Shown one piece after another: positions 8,043 to 13,928 of a stretch of 64,000 bases of DNA. This DNA comes from UBA9676 sp963730065. GTDB lineage: Bacteria > Actinomycetota > Actinomycetes > Streptosporangiales > Streptosporangiaceae. The notes under the pieces are model-generated. The model saw only the letters and a program-made list of their open reading frames with translations. It searched no databases and had not been told where the DNA came from. Position 1 is the first letter of the stretch; each line of letters opens with the position of its first letter. The stretch covers positions 1 through 64,000 of the forward strand of contig CAVSQL010000019.1 of the NCBI GenBank assembly GCA_963730065.1. The letters run 5' to 3'. The position numbers were made by a program, and so were the translations under genes.

Positions 8043-8585
8043 GCGGTCGGCCAGCGCCTCGCTGCTGAGCAAAGAACCGACCCATGCGTCCACCCGGGTG
8101 CTGCGGTGGACGAGCCGCTTGCGCAGCGTCGCCTCAATGAGGAAGCCTGCCTTCTCCGCGACGCGGCGGGAGGCGGTGTTGCCGACTTCACAGCGCCACT
8201 CGATGAGCTCCACGCCCAGGCTGGTGAAGGCCCACCGGCATACGGCCCGCACCGCGCTGGTGGCCACACCGCGGTTGCGGCCCCGCGGGTCAACCCAGTA
8301 GCCGACCTCTGCTGAGCCAGCCTCGTACAAACCCAGGCCGACCCGGCCCAGTGGCGTGCCGGTGGCGGCATCCTCGGCCACGAACTCGGCCCGCTGTCCG
8401 TTGTCCCAGCCAGCGACAGCCACCTGCTCGACGAAGAACGCGGCATCTTCGAGCCGGTAGGGCGAGGGGACCTGCACGAAATGCCGCAGCGCTGGGTCCA
8501 GCGATACCTCATAGACCCACGGGATGTCAGCGGTGGTGAAGGGCCGCAATGTCAGCCACGCCGCCCCGATCGTCTGCCGCTCCAT
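8040..8585 (-). CDS. RimJ/RimL-type GNAT acetyltransferase
   Basis: This 181-residue protein of the RimJ/RimL-like GNAT group has LTLRPFTTADIPWVYEVS at the start, the acetyl-CoA loop RGRNRGVATSAVRAVCRWAF around residues 100-120 and EVGNTASRRVAEKAGFLIEATLRKR near the end. Proteins of this group acetylate N-terminal or small-molecule amines, and the substrate is not predictable. The TAG stop at 8040-8042 is shared with the CTAG target of the IS630-type insertion, so the last residues may have been altered by it. Length is close to normal for the family, so activity is plausible. Confidence 0.85.
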   Translation of the reverse strand: MERQTIGAAWLTLRPFTTADIPWVYEVSLDPALRHFVQVPSPYRLEDAAFFVEQVAVAGWDNGQRAEFVAEDAATGTPLGRVGLGLYEAGSAEVGYWVDPRGRNRGVATSAVRAVCRWAFTSLGVELIEWRCEVGNTASRRVAEKAGFLIEATLRKRLVHRSTRVDAWVGSLLSSEALADR

Positions 8586-8884
8586 GACTGCAGTCTGGCC
8601 GACGACCGCCGTGCCCGCTGCGTGCCCGACAGGAGGAGGACCCGCGGGTAGTCACGGTTACTCAGAGACAGACCGCCAAGATGCCCGCAGGCTACGGAGT
8701 CAGCAGCTGGCAGCGCTACAGCGCCACAGACTTCCCAAGCTGACAGTCCAGCCCTGTCTCACCAGCCAACCCTGGGGGCCCAAGGAGCGGTCGGCCGGGA
8801 TGGCTGCTACCTCACCCAGGCATGCATGAGGACCGCCACCTCGGGTAGGACCGCCGTCAGGTCCTCTGCCAGAGGTGATTCGCA
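8586..8884. other. Intergenic; contains paired repeat only
   Basis: No coding family is seen. The stretch contains the paired repeat at 8611-8628 and the ribosome-binding sequence AGAGGTG that serves the gene starting at 8885. Confidence 0.5.
8611..8628. repeat. Paired direct repeat GTGCCCG, 11-bp pitch
   Basis: GTGCCCG lies at 8611-8617 and 8622-8628. A degenerate version of the same pair recurs at 10879-10896, next to the tRNA-Ile fragment. Confidence 0.6.
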
Positions 8885-9100
8885 GTGTGGTGGCAATACA
8901 TCATCATCGCAGCGGTAATCCTGCTCGGCATCTACGGATTCCTGGTCTTCACCCGCTTCGAGACACGGAACCTGAGCCGCCGGACCAAGCGGACAGCCGC
9001 GGACGTGTACCCCAGCTACGCCGACTCCATACGCAAGCAGCGCCGCTACGCCAGACAGCACGGCGGGGAGTGGACAAGCGACGACGGGAGGTGCCGGTGA
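8885..9100 (+). CDS. Small membrane protein (71 aa), hypothetical
   Basis: The protein starts with GTG and encodes an N-terminal membrane helix (WWQYIIIAAVILLGIYGFLVF), then a basic cytoplasmic tail rich in Arg and Lys. AGAGGTG precedes the start by about 8 nt. Its TGA overlaps the ATG of the DUF1707 gene, so the two are translationally coupled and probably act together at the membrane. The family is not recognised. Confidence 0.65.
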   Translation: MWWQYIIIAAVILLGIYGFLVFTRFETRNLSRRTKRTAADVYPSYADSIRKQRRYARQHGGEWTSDDGRCR

Positions 9101-9828
9101 TGGCAGGACCGGGAGATGAGATAGCAGCGGGGACAGGAGGCCGCGGTCACCTGCGGGCCTCGCACGCCGACCGCGAGCAGGTGGTCGGCACCCTCAAGGC
9201 CGCGTTCGTGCAGGGCAGGCTGGTCAAGGACGAATTCGACCTGCGGGTGGGCCAGGCGCTGGCGCCGCGGACCTACGCGGAGCTGGCCGCCCTCACCGCT
9301 GACCTGCCCGCCGGGCTGCACTTTGGCATGTCACGCGCACCACGCCCGGTGCGGGACGCCGTCCGGCTCATGTGCCTCGGTGCGGTGCTTAACCTGGCCG
9401 TCTTCGTCACCATCCTGACGACTCTCGGCAGCGTCAGGTCGGCCGCCGTCCAGGACGTGGACTTCACCGGCGGTCGGTGGCACATTTTCATGCTCACCCA
9501 GGTTGTCCCCGTGCTCGCCAGCGCACCGATCGGTGCTGGCGTGTGGCTGTGGCTGGCCTGGGCGAACGGCCGGGGTTATAACTGGGCGCGGTTCGCTTTC
9601 ACCGCGGTCTTCGGCCTCCTCAGTATTGGGCCGCTCTTCGTCCTCGCCGAGGGCGGCGCCGGCCCGGACGCCATGACGGTTCTCATGCCCGACCTGACCG
9701 CAGCGGCGGCGCTCTGGCTGGTCGCGCTGGCGGCGGTGGTGCTCATCTTCAGCGAGACGGCCAGCCCGTACTACCAGCGCCGGGCAGCAACACGAGCAGC
9801 AACACCGGCGAACGGAACCGGACGGTAG
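9100..9828 (+). CDS. DUF1707 domain membrane protein
   Basis: This 242-residue protein has an N-terminal DUF1707 (SHOCT-like) segment around residues 15-65 (RASHADREQVVGTLKAAFVQGRLVKDEFDLRVGQAL). Four hydrophobic stretches follow (LMCLGAVLNLAVFVTILTTL, FMLTQVVPVLASAPIGAGVW, FAFTAVFGLLSIGPLFVLA, ALWLVALAAVVLIF). DUF1707 occurs at the N-terminus of many actinobacterial membrane proteins, with no proven biochemical role. The start is the ATG at 9100, preceded by GGGAGG and overlapping the stop of the upstream gene. A longer frame from 8875 was rejected. Confidence 0.85.
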   Translation: MAGPGDEIAAGTGGRGHLRASHADREQVVGTLKAAFVQGRLVKDEFDLRVGQALAPRTYAELAALTADLPAGLHFGMSRAPRPVRDAVRLMCLGAVLNLAVFVTILTTLGSVRSAAVQDVDFTGGRWHIFMLTQVVPVLASAPIGAGVWLWLAWANGRGYNWARFAFTAVFGLLSIGPLFVLAEGGAGPDAMTVLMPDLTAAAALWLVALAAVVLIFSETASPYYQRRAATRAATPANGTGR

Positions 9829-9900
9829 CCGACGGACTGCCATCCGCACCGCGCTCAGATCCTGCGCCCGTTCAGAGGGGGCTGGGGTGGAGCTGAGGGG

Positions 9901-9994
9901 GATCTCTCACAGCCTTCTCACAGACTGAGCGGACAGCACCGGACTCAGGGCGCACAGCCCGGACATCCGGCGGATCCTGACCTGCCGATTCGGA
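9901..9994. repeat. Diverged 94-bp direct repeat, copy 1
   Basis: This segment aligns with 11457-11550 at roughly 70% identity over its whole length. Its left part holds the paired heptamer TCTCACA (9905-9911, 9916-9922, 11-bp pitch). Confidence 0.6.
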
Positions 9995-10027
9995 TTCTGG
10001 CGCACCGGACGGACGGATGGCATTGAT

Positions 10028-10486
10028 CTACGGATCAGCAGGCCCGGGCCCAGACATCGACGGCTCGGACGCGGCCCTGGATGGCGGGATGATGATCGCG
10101 ACGTTGGGCACCCGGCTCACCACACCGGCGATCTTGTCTGCCATGCGGCCGTGCAGCAGCCCGCCCGTCTGCGGCGAGAAACTGCGCCCGGGCAAGATCA
10201 CGCTCACCTGCGCGCCCGGCGATTCCGCCTCGTGGCGGACCAGGTCGTCGGCGCACCTGGTCAGCCCCCGGTCCGGACAATCCACGAATTCCAGCGGCAC
10301 GCCACGATCTGGCTGCCAGGCGGCACGAAGCCGCTCCGCCTGCTGGTTGTCGATGACGAAGTGCACAGCGCGCAACGTCGTGGGCCGCAGCCTCCTCGCA
10401 TACCGCAGCGCTGCGATTGCGGACGGGTCGAAATCGTCCACGAAAACGATGACCACATGGCGGCTGTAGTGCCGCGTTTGCTCCAT
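10028..10486 (-). CDS. Stand-alone C-terminal domain of an APC-type permease
   Basis: This 152-residue soluble protein (SRHVVIVFVDDFDPSAIAALRYARRLRPTTLRAVHF, then VSVILPGRSFSPQTGGLLHGRMADKIAGVVSRVPNVAIIIPP) resembles the universal-stress-like cytoplasmic tail fused to APC amino-acid permeases in actinomycetes. No membrane segments are present here. It is either a domain remnant left by decay of a permease gene or a free-standing regulatory domain. The ATG at 10486 follows GGAGG and is preferred to 10507. It sits alone next to the tRNA-Ile fragment. Confidence 0.6.
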   Translation of the reverse strand: MEQTRHYSRHVVIVFVDDFDPSAIAALRYARRLRPTTLRAVHFVIDNQQAERLRAAWQPDRGVPLEFVDCPDRGLTRCADDLVRHEAESPGAQVSVILPGRSFSPQTGGLLHGRMADKIAGVVSRVPNVAIIIPPSRAASEPSMSGPGPADP

Positions 10487-10656
10487 GCCAGCCTCCGCGC
10501 GCCACATGCCCTCTCAAGGAACGTTACACGCACTAAGCCGCATCGACGGGGTGCGGGACGGCGGTAAGATCAGCTGGCGGCACGATGGCGCTGATCCGCT
10601 CTCTGCATGACAGCCGAGCCCGGCGAGCACGGCGGTGATTCATGCCCGAAGGTCGC

Positions 10657-10676
10657 TGACAGCAGAAGTGACAGCA
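10657..10676. repeat. Paired direct repeat TGACAGCA, 12-bp pitch
   Basis: TGACAGCA lies at 10657-10664 and 10669-10676, about 90 bp before the tRNA-Ile fragment. This is the arrangement expected of arm-type integrase sites, an inferred role. Confidence 0.6.
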
Positions 10677-10727
10677 ACGGCGCCACACAGCCAGCTCATC
10701 GGGCTCACCACCACTACCTACTCCGGC

Positions 10728-10748
10728 GAGGTCGAGGCCTCCGACCTC
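10728..10748. repeat. 21-bp near-perfect palindrome
   Basis: GAGGTCG and CGACCTC arms flank the centre AGGCCTC, with 19 of 21 positions symmetric. It lies directly before the tRNA-Ile fragment, where a complete tRNA would have its 5' half. It could be a recombinase or regulator site. Confidence 0.5.
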
Positions 10749-10762
10749 GGGCCGTCCCGGAA

Positions 10763-10807
10763 CTGATAAGGATGAGGTCGGTGGTTCAAGTCCACCTAGG
10801 CCCACCA
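10763..10807 (+). pseudogene. tRNA-Ile(GAT) 3' half (att-site-like fragment)
   Basis: From the anticodon loop CTGATAA onward the sequence is a good tRNA-Ile: variable loop, T-arm GGTGGTTCAAGTCCACC, acceptor 3' strand TAGGCCC, discriminator A and encoded CCA. No matching D-arm or 5' acceptor precedes it. Integration into tRNA 3' ends duplicates exactly such a fragment, so this is probably attL or attR of an element. Confidence 0.75.
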
Positions 10808-10878
10808 CCCGAACACCCAAGCCAGCCGCCAGATCGGCAGGCCCTGTCAACACCATCAAGAGGCACGCTTGCTCTTTC

Positions 10879-10896
10879 GTGCCCGCTGCGTGCGTC
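10879..10896. repeat. Degenerate paired repeat GTGCCCG/GTGCGTC
   Basis: GTGCCCG at 10879-10885 is followed 11 bp later by GTGCGTC. The context CCCGCTGCGTGC is shared with the pair at 8611-8628. Confidence 0.4.
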
Positions 10897-11036
10897 CGAT
10901 CGGCCAGTTACCCAACGTATCCCACGGTCACCAACGACAGCCCGCCACCCTCCGGGGTCTGGCAGCTATCGGGTGAAGGCACCCATCCGCTCTTGGACCT
11001 GCTGGTACAGGAGGAATGCACGACTGCTCAGCTCAA

Positions 11037-11366
11037 TTAGCCGATGCCGAGCTGCTTCCGGCGCACCGCGAGAACCGTCGCGAGGACGTCCAGCGAATGC
11101 GCGTCCACTGGCGGTGGCGGGCTTACCTGGGCCTCAACGGCGGCCCTGAGGCGCAAGCCCTCTTCCTGGCTGTCAGCCAGGCGCATGTGCCGGTACCCGC
11201 GCAGATAGCGTTCCATCTGCCGGACAGTCCTGTCGGAGAGCCGCGACACGTCCACCGCCTGTGCCCAGGCGAGCAGGTCTGGCGGCACTGCCTCGGGAGC
11301 AGGCTGGCCTGTCGGCACCGCGTCAGGACTCGGCCGCGCTGACCGCTGCCACCAGCGCCTACGCAT
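11037..11366 (-). CDS. Hypothetical protein (109 aa)
   Basis: This 109-residue soluble protein starts MRRRWWQRSARPSPD and contains a helical central part (LLAWAQAVDVSRLSDRTVRQMERYLRGYRHMRLADSQEEGLRLRAAVEAQ). The ATG at 11366 is preceded by GGAGGTGCGGA, a strong ribosome-binding site, which supports a real gene. No family is recognised. Its position among conjugation remnants suggests an accessory protein of an integrative element. Confidence 0.55.
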   Translation of the reverse strand: MRRRWWQRSARPSPDAVPTGQPAPEAVPPDLLAWAQAVDVSRLSDRTVRQMERYLRGYRHMRLADSQEEGLRLRAAVEAQVSPPPPVDAHSLDVLATVLAVRRKQLGIG

Positions 11367-11456
11367 TCCGCACCTCCGCTGTGCGGTACCGCTCTTGCGC
11401 GCCAGATACCCGTGAGGAGCTGCGCCGCCAGGCCCGTCCTCACCGTAACGCAGATC

Positions 11457-11550
11457 GATCTCTCACATCCATCTCACAGACTGGCCAGACGGCATCGGAC
11501 GTGGGCTCTCTAGCATCGGACATTTAGCAGATGCTGACCTCCGGATACGG
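11457..11550. repeat. Diverged 94-bp direct repeat, copy 2
   Basis: This is the counterpart of 9901-9994, with the paired heptamer TCTCACA at 11461-11467 and 11472-11478. Its right part runs in frame into the relaxase-like tail (ADADLRIRTDLEATAQ). Confidence 0.6.
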
Positions 11551-11625
11551 ACCGACCTGGAGGCCACCGCGCAGGCCGAGCAGGACACGCTCAGGCAGGC
11601 CGAGGCGGCGGCCTGGCGGCGGGAC

Positions 11626-12123
11626 ATGCAGGAGATAGCCGACTCGGCCCGGGTGCTGGCCGCGCAGCTCGCGGATCGGCGGGCGGGCCTGGCTGAGATC
11701 GCCGCGGCCCGTGACACCTGGGAAGCCCACCACGCAGGCCCGCAGGAGCGCGCCCGGGAGGCCGCTGCCGAACTGGACCGCCGCGGTATCCAGCACGAGG
11801 ACCCCGAGCCCCAGACCGTCGCGGCGGAGGCTGAGCCCGCCCGCGAGCCAGAGCAGCCGCAGGCAGATCCCCGGGGCGCGGAGATCGACCGCCACATCGC
11901 GCAGGCCCGGGAGGCCGCGGCCCGGATCGCCGCTGAGCGTGAGCAGGCCAGCCAGGCCGAGGCTGAGCAGATCGACCTGGAGCACTCCACCAGCTGGGCC
12001 CAGCCCGAGGCGCCGCAGGCGCAGCCCTGGCAGCCAGGACAGGTCACGCCCCAGCCTGAGCCCGAGCGCGCCGTGGAGGCGCGCAGGGACGAGCCCGAGG
12101 CTGAGCTAGAACTGGAGATGTGA
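11626..12123 (+). pseudogene. C-terminal tail of a MobF-type conjugative relaxase
   Basis: This 165-residue acidic tail (AAQLADRRAGLAEIAAARDTWEAHHAGPQERAREAAAELDRRG, then Glu/Gln/Pro-rich sequence to ELELEM) resembles the extreme C-terminus of large TrwC/TraA-like relaxases of actinomycete elements. The frame is open upstream to about 11449 (ADADLRIRTDLEATAQAEQD) without a good start. The catalytic relaxase and helicase domains are absent. I infer a deleted relaxase gene, a partner of the coupling ATPase encoded at 13912-15540. It could instead be a small independent coiled-coil protein started at 11626. Confidence 0.5.
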
Positions 12124-12124
12124 G

Positions 12125-12262
12125 CTACAGCCCGGCCTCAAGCTTAGCCTCGGCCTCACGCTCAAGGTGGCGCTTGACCAGCTCGTGGCCTCGGGTCCAT
12201 CCGGCCAGCCAGCCCGCTGCCATCTGGTGCCCCATCGGGGTGCCGGACTGGATGAACGAGTA
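12125..12262 (-). pseudogene. Truncated duplicate of the 13208-13417 gene
   Basis: On the minus strand this encodes HQMAAGWLAGWTRGHELVKRHLEREAEAKLEAGL, nearly the same C-terminus as the complete small gene at 13208-13417 (HQLAAGWLAGWTRGRELARRHLEREAEAELEAGL). The N-terminal half is missing. The DNA similarity covers about 145 bp and includes the sequence just beyond the shared stop codons. Confidence 0.75.
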
Positions 12263-12352
12263 ACCCGAGTTGGCTCACTTTAGTGCGCACGGTCGCGAGA
12301 GCAGGTAATGCGGCCGGTTGTGCTGGATAGCCGGGTGACCGGACGCGTGAGT

Positions 12353-13084
12353 TCAGGCTGGCGCCCTGCGGCGTGCGCTGGCCACGGTGCGTCGCGCATC
12401 CCGCCACGCGATCAGCGCTGTCCGGGCCCGCGGCGAGACCACCCGCCGGCCCTGCCGCCGGGCGCGGAGCTGGTCTTTCAGCCAGGTCGGCGCACACGCC
12501 TGCTCTATAGCCTGTGTCTTGGTTAGCAGCTGGCCCGTCTCCAGGGCGCGGCGGCCGCGTGCCATCGACGTCAGCCCCAGGTCCGCGATCACCGGATTCA
12601 GCCACCACAGCGGCCGGTGCGCGGCGTGCGCCCAGTACCCGCACAACTCCGCGCGCGCGACGCGACGGATGTCATCGTCGGTCATCTCTGGCAGCACAGC
12701 GGCTGGCGGGCGGCCCTGGACAGCGAAGCCGTGCCGGACGAGCTCGGCTCGCGTCACCCCCGACAGGCTGCGCTGGACAAGCGAGCCGTGGGTCCACGTC
12801 GGGTGCAGCGCCCCGAGGTCGGCCAGCCTGCCCGCATCCACGTACACGCAGCCCAGGTCCAGTCCCTGAGCGGCCCCCTGGTCCAGCTCGCGGTGCAAGC
12901 TGGCAAGGATCTCCTGCCGTGCCGGGCCGACCGGGCCCTCCGTCAGGGCAACCAGGTCGAGATCACTGACACCAGGGACGTAATCCCCGGTGGCCAGGGA
13001 ACCGGCCACCAGAAGATCGGTCACCCAGCCAAGGCCGTCCAGACGTCCGGCAAGATGACCGACAACCGGCGGCATGTCTTTCAC
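12353..13084 (-). CDS. Nucleotidyltransferase-domain protein (aadA/ANT-like)
   Basis: This 243-residue protein has a DNA polymerase beta-type nucleotidyltransferase signature near the N-terminus: Gly-Ser at 28-29 and metal-binding aspartates D41 and D43 in VSDLDLVAL. An alpha-helical C-terminal part follows (WWLNPVIADLGLTSMARGRRALETGQLLTKTQAIEQ). The layout matches aminoglycoside adenylyltransferase-like proteins, but the substrate is unknown. The GTG start lies 6 nt after a TAGGCT box, suggesting a leaderless mRNA. An 8-bp inverted repeat at 13106-13130 lies just upstream. The gene sits between two 145-bp direct repeats, as cargo would. Confidence 0.75.
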   Translation of the reverse strand: MKDMPPVVGHLAGRLDGLGWVTDLLVAGSLATGDYVPGVSDLDLVALTEGPVGPARQEILASLHRELDQGAAQGLDLGCVYVDAGRLADLGALHPTWTHGSLVQRSLSGVTRAELVRHGFAVQGRPPAAVLPEMTDDDIRRVARAELCGYWAHAAHRPLWWLNPVIADLGLTSMARGRRALETGQLLTKTQAIEQACAPTWLKDQLRARRQGRRVVSPRARTALIAWRDARRTVASARRRAPA

Positions 13085-13090
13085 CCCGCC

Positions 13091-13096
13091 AGCCTA
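13091..13096 (-). promoter_or_regulatory. Leaderless -10 box (TAGGCT) for the nucleotidyltransferase
   Basis: TAGGCT reads toward the GTG at 13084 with 6 nt between, the same geometry as eleven other genes in this window. Confidence 0.5.
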
Positions 13097-13105
13097 TGGG
13101 CCCAG

Positions 13106-13130
13106 ATGAGTGCGCAGATTCAGCACTCAT
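13106..13130. promoter_or_regulatory. Inverted repeat ATGAGTGC-N9-GCACTCAT
   Basis: Perfect 8-bp arms at 13106-13113 and 13123-13130 lie where the -35 region of the nucleotidyltransferase promoter would be. It is an operator candidate of unknown binder. Confidence 0.45.
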
Positions 13131-13207
13131 GAGACGAGAACAAGCAGGTCACAGTGTCGAGTCAGCCCAGCACCCCGGATCGTGAGCCAACTCAGGGGAG
13201 ATGTGAG

Positions 13208-13417
13208 CTACAGCCCGGCCTCAAGCTCCGCCTCGGCCTCACGTTCAAGGTGGCGCCTGGCCAGCTCGCGGCCACGGGTCCATCCGGCCAGCCAGCCCGC
13301 TGCCAGCTGGTGAGCCCTTGGGGTGTTGGCGTCGATAAACGAGATGCAGCCGGTGAGCGCGTCGGCCAGGCCGCGGCGGTACCCCTCGCGGGAGGCAGGG
13401 CTGTCCTGGTCAGCCAT
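13208..13417 (-). CDS. Small element-encoded protein (69 aa)
   Basis: This 69-residue protein (MADQDSPASREGYRRGLADALTGCISFIDANTPRAHQ, then AAGWLAGWTRGRELARRHLEREAEAELEAGL) is of a type found beside conjugation genes of actinomycete integrative elements. The ATG at 13417 has GGAGG 6 nt upstream and overlaps the end of the preceding gene by 8 bp. A truncated duplicate lies at 12125-12262. Function is unknown. Confidence 0.6.
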   Translation of the reverse strand: MADQDSPASREGYRRGLADALTGCISFIDANTPRAHQLAAGWLAGWTRGRELARRHLEREAEAELEAGL

Positions 13418-13928
13418 GACGGCCTCCGGCGCGCTGGGCTGTGCAGCCGCCCGCGCAGTCACGCATGATCACGCCCAGGCGAGCCGAGGTGCCGGGCAGC
13501 CAGCGGTCGTGCCAGGCCAGCGCCCCGGCCAGCTCGGGATACTTGCGGTCGTAGATCCGCAGCCATTCCTCACGCAGCGTGGACAGCTCCCACACCGCTG
13601 CCCGGTGCGCGGCCCAGCAGGGCCGTACCGAGCCCGGGTAGTTCGCGTTCAGGATGTGACTCACCCAGCCGTCCAGCCCGGCGAGCCGGGCCGTGCTCTC
13701 GGCCTCGTCCAGGCCAAGCCAGCACGGCGCCGTATGCCGGGACGCCAGCTCATCGCCGATCGCCGCGGCGACGGTCTGCGCCAGCTCGGCCACCTTCGCG
13801 GGCAAGTCGAGGGAGCCATCCAGGCCCGCGCGGTCGATGCGGGCCTGGATGTAGGCCACCTTGCCGCGCAGGTCGGCCAGCTGCGCGGCAAGGGCGGCCA
13901 GGGAGTCGCTGTCAGGCGTGGTTGCCAT
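13410..13928 (-). CDS. Element-encoded protein, possibly DUF4913-like (172 aa)
   Basis: This 172-residue soluble protein has an N-terminal coiled-coil-prone segment (LAALAAQLADLRGKVAYIQARID) and a C-terminal tryptophan-rich part (WVSHILNANYPGSVRPCWAAHRAAVWELSTLREEWLRIYDRKYPELAGALAWHDRWLPG). That part resembles the DUF4913 proteins encoded next to coupling ATPases in actinomycete conjugative elements, though the match is by eye. The start overlaps the end of the coupling-protein gene by 17 bp, so it belongs to the same minus-strand operon. GGGAGC precedes the ATG. Confidence 0.6.
   Translation of the reverse strand: MATTPDSDSLAALAAQLADLRGKVAYIQARIDRAGLDGSLDLPAKVAELAQTVAAAIGDELASRHTAPCWLGLDEAESTARLAGLDGWVSHILNANYPGSVRPCWAAHRAAVWELSTLREEWLRIYDRKYPELAGALAWHDRWLPGTSARLGVIMRDCAGGCTAQRAGGRHG

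Larger units (their letters stand above)
10508..11036. other. Putative attachment region without genes
   Basis: This stretch holds a paired repeat (10657-10676), a 21-bp near-palindrome (10728-10748), a 3' half of tRNA-Ile (10763-10807) and a degenerate paired repeat (10879-10896). Open frames across it, including one encoding GGLEPPTSS opposite the tRNA, are spurious. It resembles one end of an integrated element. Confidence 0.55.

Noticed and set aside
10533..10859. Minus-strand frame encoding GGLEPPTSSLS
   Set aside because: This peptide is the reverse-strand translation of the tRNA-Ile T-arm and variable region and is a common false protein in databases. No gene is supported.
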